Of a DNA stretch of 64,000 bases, positions 8,920 to 17,187 are shown piece after piece. The position numbers and the translations under genes were made by a program. The notes beneath the pieces were generated by a model that was not told the origin of the DNA, searched no databases, and was given only the letters and a program-made list of their open reading frames with translations. Every line of letters begins with the position of its first letter. Position 1 is the first letter of the stretch. Origin of the DNA: Halopseudomonas oceani (lineage in GTDB: Bacteria > Pseudomonadota > Gammaproteobacteria > Pseudomonadales > Pseudomonadaceae). The stretch lies in the NCBI RefSeq assembly GCF_002903165.1, contig NZ_PPSK01000001.1:124001-188000 (forward strand), read 5' to 3'.

Positions 8920-9918
8920 TTATTGCGGCTCAATAGCCCTTACATGCTGCCCAACCGCCAGCCAGGCGCCGGCCAGCCCCAGCACCATAGAGCCGAACAC
9001 CAGCGCCAGGCCGTCACTCCAGGGCATGCCGAACAGGGCGAAATCGCTCTGATAAAGCGATGCCACGCGTTCGACGGTAACATTCAGCCAGGCTAGGCCA
9101 AGCGCCAGCAGCACCCAGGCCAGCACTCCGGCGAGTAGGCCATAAAGCACGCCAATATAGAGGAACGGGCGACGCACGAAGGCATCGGTGCCGCCCACCA
9201 GCTTGATCACCAGAATCTCTTCACGGCGGCTTTCGATAGCCAGCCGGATGGTGTTGGCCATAACCAGCAGCAGGGCGATGATCAGCAAGACGCCAAGGCC
9301 ACCGGCAAAACGCTCAAACATCGCCAGAATCGCGGCCAGCCGCTCAACCCAGAGCAGATCAATCTGCACCTGTTCAACGCCGTCAATGGCGGCAAGGCGG
9401 TCACGCAGTGGCTCCAGCGCCGCGGCGCCGCCGTCAATACTCAACGGAGTGACCACAATCACGCTGGGCAACGGGTTGTAGTCAAGCTGCAGCAGCGCAT
9501 CGCCCATGCCCGCGTGCTGCTGGAATTCGGCCAGCGCCAGATCCTTGTCGAGCAGTTGCGCCTGCGCCACACCCGCCAACTGACCGATCTGCTCGGTCAG
9601 GCTCTGCTGTTTCTCGGCGCTGACGTCATCCGCCAGATACACGGAGATCTGCGCTGCTTCCTGCCAGTTCACCCCCAGCTGCTTAACCTGACCAATCAGC
9701 ACCGAAAGGCCCATCGGCAACGCCAGGGCGATGGTCATTACCAGCACCGTCATGGCGCTGCTGAACGGATAGTGACGCACCCGCACCAGCGCCTGACGGG
9801 CGCTGTCACGGTGGCTGCCGAACCAGCTGCGCAGCGGGTGACGCCAGTCGCGCTGGGAGCGCGCCGCCCCACTGGGTGTCTTGCGGCGGCCGGGCTGGGG
9901 TTGCTTGGCGCTGCTCAT
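8920..9918 (-). CDS. ftsX: Cell-division protein FtsX
   Basis: Membrane partner of the FtsE ATPase; the FtsEX complex sits at the division ring and controls periplasmic murein hydrolases through activators such as EnvC. 332 residues: a basic cytoplasmic tail (about 1-45), a first membrane helix (SSAMTVLVMTIALALPMGLS), a periplasmic loop of about 130 residues, then three more helices and a short C-terminus. Its ATG overlaps the ftsE stop by one base (TGATG), which implies translational coupling. Last gene of the leftward ftsY-ftsE-ftsX operon. Confidence 0.96.
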   Translation of the reverse strand: MSSAKQPQPGRRKTPSGAARSQRDWRHPLRSWFGSHRDSARQALVRVRHYPFSSAMTVLVMTIALALPMGLSVLIGQVKQLGVNWQEAAQISVYLADDVSAEKQQSLTEQIGQLAGVAQAQLLDKDLALAEFQQHAGMGDALLQLDYNPLPSVIVVTPLSIDGGAAALEPLRDRLAAIDGVEQVQIDLLWVERLAAILAMFERFAGGLGVLLIIALLLVMANTIRLAIESRREEILVIKLVGGTDAFVRRPFLYIGVLYGLLAGVLAWVLLALGLAWLNVTVERVASLYQSDFALFGMPWSDGLALVFGSMVLGLAGAWLAVGQHVRAIEPQ

Positions 9919-10583
9919 CAGGACTCTCCATCGGCCAGCAGATGGCCTTGATCCAGCGTCAGGGTGCGGTGATGCAGGCGGGCAATCAGCGGCAGGTCAT
10001 GGCTGGCGATGATCACGGTCACGCCGACCCGATTGAAGTCTTCAAACAGCGCCATGATTTCCGCCGACAGTTCCGGGTCAAGGTTACCGGTCGGCTCGTC
10101 CGCCAGCAGCAGCGCCGGCTTGTGCACCACCGCACGGGCGATACCGACCCGCTGCTGCTCACCGCCGGACAGCGCGATCGGGTAGCTGTTTTCCTTGCTC
10201 AGCAGGCCAACCTTGTCGAGCGCGGCGCGCACCCGGCGCCCTACTTCGTCGGCCGGGGTGCCGTTGATGATCAACGGCAGAGCGACGTTGTCGAATACCG
10301 TACGGTCGAACAGCAACTGGTGGTTCTGAAACACCACGCCGATCTGGCGGCGCAGGTAGGGAATGTCGTCACTGCCCAGATCACGCAGGTTCTGACCACC
10401 GACGTGCACGGCGCCGCTGCTGGGGCGCTCCATGCACATGATCAGCTTGAGCAGGGTGCTCTTGCCGGCGCCAGAGTGGCCGGTAATAAACACCATCTCG
10501 CCGGTCCGGATGTGGAAGCTGAGCTTGTCCAGCCCCTGATGTCCGTTAGGGTAGCGTTTGCTGACCTGCTCGAAGCGAATCAT
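9918..10583 (-). CDS. ftsE: Cell-division ATP-binding protein FtsE
   Basis: ABC-type ATPase of the FtsEX complex. 221 residues with Walker A GHSGAGKST, Q-loop region VFQNHQLL, signature LSGGEQQRVGIARA, Walker B LLLADEPTGNLD and the switch histidine in IIASHD. Its start codon directly abuts the ftsY stop, and its own stop overlaps ftsX, so the three proteins are made from one transcript. Confidence 0.97.
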   Translation of the reverse strand: MIRFEQVSKRYPNGHQGLDKLSFHIRTGEMVFITGHSGAGKSTLLKLIMCMERPSSGAVHVGGQNLRDLGSDDIPYLRRQIGVVFQNHQLLFDRTVFDNVALPLIINGTPADEVGRRVRAALDKVGLLSKENSYPIALSGGEQQRVGIARAVVHKPALLLADEPTGNLDPELSAEIMALFEDFNRVGVTVIIASHDLPLIARLHHRTLTLDQGHLLADGES

Positions 10584-11777
10584 TTATGGCTTCTGTCCAA
10601 ACAACGCGGCAACGAAGTCGGGTGCGGTGAAGGGGCGCAAGTCGTCGATCTGCTCGCCCACACCGATGAAGCGAATCGGCAGACCAAACTGCTTGGCCAG
10701 GGCAAAGATCACCCCGCCCTTGGCGGTGCCGTCCAGCTTGGTCAGGGTCAGACCGGTCAGGCCAACCGCCTGATCGAACAGCTTGGTCTGGGAAATGGCG
10801 TTCTGGCCGGTGCCGGCGTCGAGCACCAGCATCACTTCATGGGGCGCATCGGCATCCAGCTTGGCCATGACGCGCTTGACCTTGGCCAGCTCGTCCATCA
10901 GGTGGTCCTTGTTGTGCAGACGGCCGGCGGTGTCGGCGATCAGCACGTCGGCGCCACGGGCCTTGGCGGCCTGCAGGCCGTCAAAGATCACCGAGGCGGA
11001 GTCAGCACCGGTGTGCTGGGCAATCACGCCGATCTGGTTGCGCTCGCCCCAAACCTGCAGTTGCTCAACCGCGGCAGCGCGGAAGGTATCGCCGGCGGCC
11101 AGCATCACCTGCTTGCCTTCGCTCTGCAGCCGCTTGGCCAGCTTGCCGATGGTGGTGGTCTTGCCGACGCCATTTACGCCGACCACCAGAATCACATAGG
11201 GCTTCTTGCTGCTGTCGATTTCCAGCGGCTTGGCCACATGCGCCAGCAGCGCTTCCAGCTCATCCTGCAGGGCACGGTAAAGCGCCTTGCGGCTGGACAC
11301 CTGACGGCGGGTGACCCGTTGCTGCAGGGTTTCCATGATCATGGTGGTGGCTTCAATGCCGACGTCGGCCATCAGCAGCCGGGTTTCCATGTCTTCGAGC
11401 AGTTCGTCGTCGATTTCCTTTTCGCCGAGGAACAGGTTGGCCATACCCTCGCCGAGGTTGACGCTGGTCTTGGACAGGCCCTGGCGCATGCGCGCGAAGA
11501 AGCCCTTGGCCTCCGGCTCGGCGACCGGTTCCGGGGTTTCCTCGACCGGCGCCTTCTGGCCCAGTTCGGAAAACAGCGAGGCAGCCGCCTCACGGGCCGC
11601 TGCTTCACGGCCCTCGACGGTATTCAGGTCACCACTGAGCGGGGCTGGAGCATCGGCCTGCGGCTCACTCGGTGCCGGCTCTTCCCGGCGCCGTGCCCAA
11701 CCGAACAAGCCTTTCTTTTCCGGCTTGGTAGTATTCTGGGCATCGGGGTTTTGCGGTTTGTCTTTGGAACCAAACAT
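10584..11777 (-). CDS. ftsY: Signal recognition particle receptor FtsY
   Basis: Membrane-associated GTPase that receives SRP-ribosome complexes for co-translational insertion. 397 residues: an acidic, charged A-domain (about 1-110), then the N and G domains. G motifs are GVNGVGKTTTIGKLA (P-loop), DTAGRLHNKDHLMDEL and TKLDGTAKGG. First gene of the ftsY-ftsE-ftsX operon, as in Pseudomonas and E. coli. The 160-bp gap to the divergent M16 gene holds the promoters and a short hairpin (ACGGCGAA/TTCGCCGT near 11802-11820). Confidence 0.97.
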   Translation of the reverse strand: MFGSKDKPQNPDAQNTTKPEKKGLFGWARRREEPAPSEPQADAPAPLSGDLNTVEGREAAAREAAASLFSELGQKAPVEETPEPVAEPEAKGFFARMRQGLSKTSVNLGEGMANLFLGEKEIDDELLEDMETRLLMADVGIEATTMIMETLQQRVTRRQVSSRKALYRALQDELEALLAHVAKPLEIDSSKKPYVILVVGVNGVGKTTTIGKLAKRLQSEGKQVMLAAGDTFRAAAVEQLQVWGERNQIGVIAQHTGADSASVIFDGLQAAKARGADVLIADTAGRLHNKDHLMDELAKVKRVMAKLDADAPHEVMLVLDAGTGQNAISQTKLFDQAVGLTGLTLTKLDGTAKGGVIFALAKQFGLPIRFIGVGEQIDDLRPFTAPDFVAALFGQKP

Positions 11778-11937
11778 GAAGAGTCACTATCTGAGTTCGA
11801 CGGCGAATGCTTCGCCGTATTGAAGGTTGGGTTATCCTACCCCACTTCCGCCAACGGCGGTATGACTCAGCGGCAGGCAGTACACCAGTCTGCATGCAGG
11901 GTCACACGATTACCGCGCTGTATAACAGGACACCTGC

Positions 11938-13287
11938 ATGTTGCGCTTGCGTACTCTCCTGCTGTTGCTTCCACTGCTCGCGCCGACGGCCATGGCCGAA
12001 AGTCGGCAACCTACCCACAGTTACACCCTCGACAATGGGCTGAACGTCATTATCCGCGAGGATCACCGCGCGCCGGTGGTGGTCTCGCAGGTCTGGTACA
12101 AGGTCGGCGGAGTCGACGAGCCACCGGGGCAGACCGGCCTGTCGCATGCACTGGAACACATGATGTTCAAGGGCAGCGAACACCTTGAACCCGGCCAGGC
12201 CTCGCGTCTGCTGAGCAGTCTTGGCGCCAGCGAAAACGCCATGACCAACCGCGACTACACCGCCTATTACCAGATGCTCAGCCGCGATCAGCTACCGGTA
12301 GCGCTGGAGATGGAAGCCGAGCGCATGCACCTGCTGACCCTGCCCAAGGACGAATTCCTGAAGGAAATCGAGGTCATCAAGGAAGAGCGCCGCATGCGGG
12401 TAGACGACAACCCGAACGGGCTTGCCTACGAACGCTTTCTGGCCCAGGCCTACACCGCCAGCCCCTCCGCCCAGCCAGTGATCGGCTGGATGCACGACCT
12501 CAACCGCATGCAGATCGAAGACCTGCGCGCCTGGTACAAGGCCCACTACGTGCCGGGCAACGCCACCCTGGTGATTGTTGGCGACGTCTACCCGGAAACA
12601 GTCAAGCCACTGGTCGAGCGCTACTTCGGCGCCGTCCCGGCCGGCACCCTGCCGGTGGTACGCAAGCCGCTGGAGCTGGCGGCACCCGGGGAGCGCAGCC
12701 TGACCCAGCATCTGGACCTGCAGCTGCCGAGCCTGCTGCTCGGCTTCAACGTACCGTCACTCAATACCGTCAGCGAGCCGTGGGAAGCCCACGCCCTGCG
12801 CCTGCTCGATGCCGTGCTGGACGGCGGCTACAGCGCCCGCCTGCCAAGCCACCTGGAGCGCGGCGACGCCATCGCCACCTCGGTCGGCACCAGTTACGAC
12901 GCCTTTACCCGCGGCGACAGCCTGTTCGTCTTCAGCGGCATCCCCAATGAGGCACGCAATACCGACCTGCCGAAACTGGAAGCCGCCATCTGGAAAGAGA
13001 TTGACGCGATCAAACAGACGCCGCCAAGCGCAGAAGAGCTGGCCCGCGTGCAGGCACAGGTGGTGGCCGGGCTGGTCTATGCCCAGGACAACATCATGCA
13101 GCAGGCCAACCGCATCGGCGAACTGGTGACCGTCGGCCTGCCCTGGGAGCTGGTCGACAACGATATCGATGCGCTGCAAGCGGTTACCCCGGAACAGATC
13201 AGCGAGGTTGCCCGTCGCTATCTGGTACGCGAGCGCATGACCCGTAGCTACAACCTGCCCAATGCCCGCGAGGAGCAGCAGCCATGA
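11938..13287 (+). CDS. M16 zinc peptidase (pitrilysin family), catalytic member
   Basis: 449 residues with a signal peptide (about 1-20, ending APTAMA), so it acts in the periplasm. The inverted zinc motif HALEH is at 70-74 and the distal glutamate lies in IEVIKEERR at about 150, as required for activity. Two tandem M16 halves follow. The next gene encodes a related protein without the zinc motif and overlaps it by four bases, as in active/inactive M16 pairs that form heterodimers. Substrate unknown. AGGA lies seven bases before the ATG. Confidence 0.93.
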   Translation: MLRLRTLLLLLPLLAPTAMAESRQPTHSYTLDNGLNVIIREDHRAPVVVSQVWYKVGGVDEPPGQTGLSHALEHMMFKGSEHLEPGQASRLLSSLGASENAMTNRDYTAYYQMLSRDQLPVALEMEAERMHLLTLPKDEFLKEIEVIKEERRMRVDDNPNGLAYERFLAQAYTASPSAQPVIGWMHDLNRMQIEDLRAWYKAHYVPGNATLVIVGDVYPETVKPLVERYFGAVPAGTLPVVRKPLELAAPGERSLTQHLDLQLPSLLLGFNVPSLNTVSEPWEAHALRLLDAVLDGGYSARLPSHLERGDAIATSVGTSYDAFTRGDSLFVFSGIPNEARNTDLPKLEAAIWKEIDAIKQTPPSAEELARVQAQVVAGLVYAQDNIMQQANRIGELVTVGLPWELVDNDIDALQAVTPEQISEVARRYLVRERMTRSYNLPNAREEQQP

Positions 13288-14828
13288 GCCAGAGCAAACC
13301 CTTTTCCGTCCTGCGCTGGCTGATCGCACTGGCTGCCCTCGGCGTGATGCTGTTCCTGCTAGTGGAGCGCACCCCTGACAACCCGCAAGCCGTTGACGCG
13401 CCTGCCGTTGCCCAAGCGACGACTGCAACAGCGGCTGACACCGCCAGTGAGGTCTTCGGCTCACCTTTGCCGGCACTCAGCTCACTGGAGGAACTGGATC
13501 TGGATACACCGCCGGCGCGCCGCGGGCTGGATCTGCAGCACTGGCAGACCCGACAAGGCACACCGGTGTACTTCATGCACGCCGGCGAGCTGCCGATGCT
13601 CGACATTCAACTGCTCTACGCCGCTGGCGCCAGCCGCGACGGTGAGCTGCCCGGGCTGGCCATGTTCACCAACGCCATGCTCAACGAAGGCACCGGCAGC
13701 CTGGATGCCGGAGACATCGCCTCGGGCTTCGAGCGTCTCGGTGCCCAATTCAGCAACAGCTCGCACCGTGATATGGGCCTGATCAGCCTGCGCACCCTGA
13801 CCGCTGCCGACAAGCTGGAGCCGGCACTGTCGCTGTTTGCGCAGATTCTGGCCAAGCCGAGCTTCCCGGCCAACTCATTGGAGCGCATCCGCGAGCAACT
13901 GCTCGCTGGCCTGCGCTACGCCCGTCAGCGTCCCGGTGCGCAGGCCAGCGAGGCGCTGTGGAGTACACTCTATCCCGACCACCCCTACGGCATCCCGCCG
14001 GATGGTACCGAAGACAGCCTCAAGGCCATCAGCCGTGACGATCTGCAGCGCTTCCAGCAGACCTACTACAGCGCCGGCAACGCAGTGATCGCATTGGTCG
14101 GCGACATCGACCGTGCCCGCGCCGAGCAGTTGGCCCAGCATCTGGCCGATGCAATGCCGCAAGGACCTGCTGCCGAGCCAACGCCGCCAGCGGAAAAAAT
14201 CACCGCTAGCAGCCAGCATATCGACTTTGCCAGCAGCCAGACCCACGTACTGGTCGCCCAGCAGGGCATGAGCAAGGATGACCCGGACTACGCCGCGCTC
14301 TACCTCGGCAACCAGATCCTCGGTGGCAGTGGCTTTGGCTCACGCCTGGTTGAAGAGGTGCGCGAGAAGCGCGGCCTGTCCTACAGCGTCAGCAGCCACT
14401 TCAGCGCGATGCAGGCGCCCGGCCCGTTCGTGATCTCACTGCAGACCCGCAGCGATCAGGCCGAGCAGGCACTGATGGTGGTCAACCAGACCCTCGACCG
14501 CTTCATCAGCGAGGGCCCGACCGAGGCCGAACTGAGCCGTGCCAAGCAGCAGTTGCTCGGCGAGTTCCCACTCAGCACCGCAAGCAATTCGGCCATCGTT
14601 GCGCAACTGGCAGCGATTGGCTTCTATCATCTGCCGCTTAATTACATGCAGCTGTTCCTCGACCGCGTGCAGGCATTGACGGTGGATGACATCCGCGACG
14701 CCTTTGCCCGCCACCTGCCCGACAGCGAGCGCGTGGTGATCACCGTAGGGCCACCGCAACCACCCGCAGAATCAGACGACGATGCCGACCAGCCGAGCGC
14801 GGCGGCAGAGCAGGAGCCCAGCGCATGA
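13284..14828 (+). CDS. M16 family protein lacking the zinc motif (partner subunit)
   Basis: 514 residues: an N-terminal membrane anchor or uncleaved signal (LRWLIALAALGVMLFLLVE), a low-complexity Ala/Thr linker, then two M16 domains. Where the catalytic member has HALEH this protein has FTNAMLNEG, so it should be inactive; the substrate-binding glycine-rich and R/Y segment (EEVREKRGLSYSVSS) is kept. This is the usual pattern of the non-catalytic half of an M16 heterodimer. It starts in ATGA overlap with the preceding peptidase and ends in ATGA overlap with rsmD. Confidence 0.9.
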   Translation: MSQSKPFSVLRWLIALAALGVMLFLLVERTPDNPQAVDAPAVAQATTATAADTASEVFGSPLPALSSLEELDLDTPPARRGLDLQHWQTRQGTPVYFMHAGELPMLDIQLLYAAGASRDGELPGLAMFTNAMLNEGTGSLDAGDIASGFERLGAQFSNSSHRDMGLISLRTLTAADKLEPALSLFAQILAKPSFPANSLERIREQLLAGLRYARQRPGAQASEALWSTLYPDHPYGIPPDGTEDSLKAISRDDLQRFQQTYYSAGNAVIALVGDIDRARAEQLAQHLADAMPQGPAAEPTPPAEKITASSQHIDFASSQTHVLVAQQGMSKDDPDYAALYLGNQILGGSGFGSRLVEEVREKRGLSYSVSSHFSAMQAPGPFVISLQTRSDQAEQALMVVNQTLDRFISEGPTEAELSRAKQQLLGEFPLSTASNSAIVAQLAAIGFYHLPLNYMQLFLDRVQALTVDDIRDAFARHLPDSERVVITVGPPQPPAESDDDADQPSAAAEQEPSA

Positions 14829-15406
14829 AGTCCAACCAGGCCAAGGCCAGAGTCAGCCAGCTGCGTATCATCGCTGGCGAGTGGCGCAGCCGCCGCTTCA
14901 CCTTTACCGAACAGCCGGGCCTGCGTCCGACCCCGGACCGAGTGCGCGAAACCCTGTTCAACTGGCTGAGCAGCGACGTGCCCGGCGCGCATTGCCTGGA
15001 CCCCTTCACCGGCAGCGGCGCGCTGACCCTGGAAGCGCTGTCGCGCGGGGCCGCCAGTGCACTGGCCGGCGACCTCAGTCGTGACGTCGTGCATACCCTG
15101 CGCGGCCATCTGCAAACGCTGAACTGCGACCGTGCCGAGGTAGTCCAGCAGGACGGCCTGTCACTGCTGGCCAGCACGCCGCCACGGCGCTTTGATCTGG
15201 TGTTTCTCGACCCGCCGTTCCATCAGGGCTTGCTGGAACCGGCCTGCGCGGCACTGGAAGCCAACCAGTGGCTGGCCGACGAAGCGCAGATCTACATCGA
15301 AAGCGAACAACCGCCAAGTCAGCTGGCACTGCCCGACAACTGGCAGCTGCACCGCGAGAAGCGCGCCGGTCAGGTCTGGTACAGCCTGTGGCATCGGCAG
15401 GATTGA
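14825..15406 (+). CDS. rsmD: 16S rRNA (guanine-966-N2)-methyltransferase RsmD
   Basis: Methylates G966 of 16S rRNA in the assembled 30S subunit using SAM. 193 residues. RIIAGEWRSRRF and RPTPDRVRETLFNWL are the family N-terminal signatures, LDPFTGSGALTLEALSRGA binds SAM, and DLVFLDPPF is the catalytic (D/N)PPF motif. Overlaps the preceding M16 gene by four bases and the following hydrolase by a few, so the group is one operon. Confidence 0.95.
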   Translation: MKSNQAKARVSQLRIIAGEWRSRRFTFTEQPGLRPTPDRVRETLFNWLSSDVPGAHCLDPFTGSGALTLEALSRGAASALAGDLSRDVVHTLRGHLQTLNCDRAEVVQQDGLSLLASTPPRRFDLVFLDPPFHQGLLEPACAALEANQWLADEAQIYIESEQPPSQLALPDNWQLHREKRAGQVWYSLWHRQD

Positions 15407-16404
15407 GCAGCTTCCGGCCCTCGCGCTGGCTGCCCGGCGGTCATCTGCAGACCCTGTTCAGCCCGCTGCTGCGGCGCCCACCGCAGCTCGAGCGTGAGCG
15501 CGAACGGCTGACGCTGGCCGACGGCGACTTTCTCGATCTCGACTGGTTTGGCCCGGACCATTACGAGCAACCCTGCGTGATTCTGCTGCACGGGCTGACC
15601 GGCAGCTCCAGCTCGCTGTACATCCTCGGCCAGCAACAACAGCTGGCCAAACTCGGCTGGCGTAGCGTCGCGGTCAACTGGCGCGGCTGCTCGGGTGAGC
15701 CCAACCACAGCGCCCGTGCCTACCATTCAGGCGCCAGCGACGACCTGGCCGAGGTGGTCAATCATGTGTTGTTGCGCTACCCCGGCCGCACGCTCGCTGC
15801 CGCCGGCTTCTCCCTCGGTGGCAACGTGCTGCTGAAGTATTTGGGCGAGTGCGCGGACGCCTGCCCGCTGCAGGCTGCGGTCGCGGTGTCGGTGCCGTTT
15901 CGGCTGGATGAATGCGCCGACCGCATCAGCGTCGGCTTTTCCCGCGTCTACCAGAGCCGCTTCATGCGCGACATGCTGGCCTACGTCAGCAACAAGAAGC
16001 GGCTGTTCAGCCATCAGGGCTGGCACAGCGAACACGCCCGACTGGATGCGCTGGGCTCACTGGACGGGATGGATACCTTCTGGGACTTCGACGGCCGGGT
16101 CACCGCACCGCTGCATGGCTTTGCCAGCGCCGACGACTACTACCGGCGTTGCAGCAGTCGCTACTTCCTCGGTGCCATTCAGGTGCCTTGCCTGCTGATT
16201 CAGGCGGCCAACGACCCCTTCGTCTATCCGCGCAGCTTGCCGCAGCTGAGCGAGCTGGGGTCGCGCACCGAATTTGAACTGCATCAGGGCGGTGGTCACG
16301 TCGGCTTTATCGAAGGCTCGCCGTGGCTACCGCGCTACTACCTCGAGCGGCGCATTCCCGACTGGCTGCAGCAACAGCTTCAGGCGTCCGGCAACTCGGT
16401 GTAG
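15403..16404 (+). CDS. YheT-type alpha/beta hydrolase
   Basis: 333 residues. The N-terminal FRPSRWLPGGHLQTLFSPL and the oxyanion segment ILLHGLTGSSSS mark the YheT/EMB8 hydrolase family; the nucleophile elbow is GFSLGGNVLLKYLG, and a late HQGGGHVGF supplies the histidine. No ATG is available near the conserved start: I placed it at the TTG at 15403, which overlaps the rsmD stop; a GTG at 15388 is the alternative. AGGA just before the TTG is closer than usual. Physiological substrate unknown. Last gene of the M16-rsmD operon. Confidence 0.85.
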   Translation: MSSFRPSRWLPGGHLQTLFSPLLRRPPQLERERERLTLADGDFLDLDWFGPDHYEQPCVILLHGLTGSSSSLYILGQQQQLAKLGWRSVAVNWRGCSGEPNHSARAYHSGASDDLAEVVNHVLLRYPGRTLAAAGFSLGGNVLLKYLGECADACPLQAAVAVSVPFRLDECADRISVGFSRVYQSRFMRDMLAYVSNKKRLFSHQGWHSEHARLDALGSLDGMDTFWDFDGRVTAPLHGFASADDYYRRCSSRYFLGAIQVPCLLIQAANDPFVYPRSLPQLSELGSRTEFELHQGGGHVGFIEGSPWLPRYYLERRIPDWLQQQLQASGNSV

Positions 16405-17030
16405 TAGTCCCGCAGCATCGCCTCAACCCGCGGGCGGGCCGCATCGCTCAACAGACCCAGTTCCTGCGCCAGCACCTGATAGACCGCCCGACGCTGCATC
16501 TGCGGAGTCAGCTGAACTTGCGGATCGGTCAACACCGTGGTGCAGAGGAAATTGGTCCAGCTGTTCATCAGCAGCCAGCTATTCAGCGCCAGCACCTCGG
16601 CGTTGGCGTAGCGGGCGTCGAGAATGCCGGCGTCGATGGTGCCCTGAAATATCCCCTCAACCGCCTGCAGTGCCCGCCGCGAGAACAGGCGGTAACGCTC
16701 GGCCACCTGCGCGTCGCTGGCCAGCAGATGCTCAAGGTCGCGCTGCAGGAAGCGGTAACGCCACAGCGACTCACTCAGACTCTCGACGTAGCGCGCCTTG
16801 TCATCCAGATCGAGCCCGCGGTCGGCCGGCAGCGCCAGACTGTCTTCCAGCTCGCGCTCGTAGTGATCAAACAGCTCGGCAATGATCTGCTGCTTGTTGC
16901 GGAAGTGGTAATAGAGGTTGCCCGGCGACATCCCCAGATGAGCGGCGATGTGATTGGTAGTAACAGCGCGCTCGCCCTGCTCGTTAAACAGCTGCAGGCT
17001 GGCTTCAAGAATACGGTCGCGGGTTTTCAT
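16380..17030 (-). CDS. laoR: TetR-family repressor LaoR
   Basis: 216 residues. The N-terminal helix-turn-helix is DRILEASLQLFNEQGERA then TTNHIAAHLGMSPGNLYYHF, the classical TetR form; the C-terminal ligand domain is helical. Read divergently from a laoC-laoB-laoA set in the order of P. aeruginosa PA0367-PA0364, where LaoR controls long-chain alcohol oxidation. Its 3' end overlaps the convergent hydrolase gene by 25 bp. A palindrome at 17068-17087 is its probable operator. The ATG at 17030 starts the normal TetR N-terminus; there is no obvious ribosome site. Confidence 0.88.
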   Translation of the reverse strand: MKTRDRILEASLQLFNEQGERAVTTNHIAAHLGMSPGNLYYHFRNKQQIIAELFDHYERELEDSLALPADRGLDLDDKARYVESLSESLWRYRFLQRDLEHLLASDAQVAERYRLFSRRALQAVEGIFQGTIDAGILDARYANAEVLALNSWLLMNSWTNFLCTTVLTDPQVQLTPQMQRRAVYQVLAQELGLLSDAARPRVEAMLRDYYTELPDA

Positions 17031-17060
17031 GGCAATAGATCGGCTTCGTTTGCTGAATAT

Positions 17061-17089
17061 TTGACACTTTAGAGCAATTACTCTAAAAA
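17061..17089 (+). promoter_or_regulatory. Candidate laoC promoter
   Basis: A perfect -35 TTGACA (17061-17066), a 17-bp spacer and TAAAAA (17084-17089) precede laoC by about 100 bp. The spacer and -10 are covered by the palindrome at 17068-17087, an arrangement suited to direct repression. Confidence 0.6.
17068..17087. promoter_or_regulatory. Candidate LaoR operator (20-bp palindrome)
   Basis: TTTAGAGCAATTACTCTAAA: 7-bp arms TTTAGAG and CTCTAAA around CAATTA. It lies between the divergent regulator and the lao genes and overlaps the spacer and -10 of the rightward promoter, typical of a TetR site. Binding by LaoR is inference. Confidence 0.65.
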
Positions 17090-17187
17090 TTACATCCCAG
17101 ACCACTTGCTGGCGGGAGTCACCACTCCACCGGCAGTCAGAAAACAACAACAGTGGTGAAAACCACCGGTCAGTCCACGGAGGCCCC

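Noticed and set aside
9876-12188. 770-codon rightward open frame across ftsE and ftsY
   Set aside because: It covers two well-supported leftward genes and part of the M16 gene in another frame, and its translation is low-complexity.
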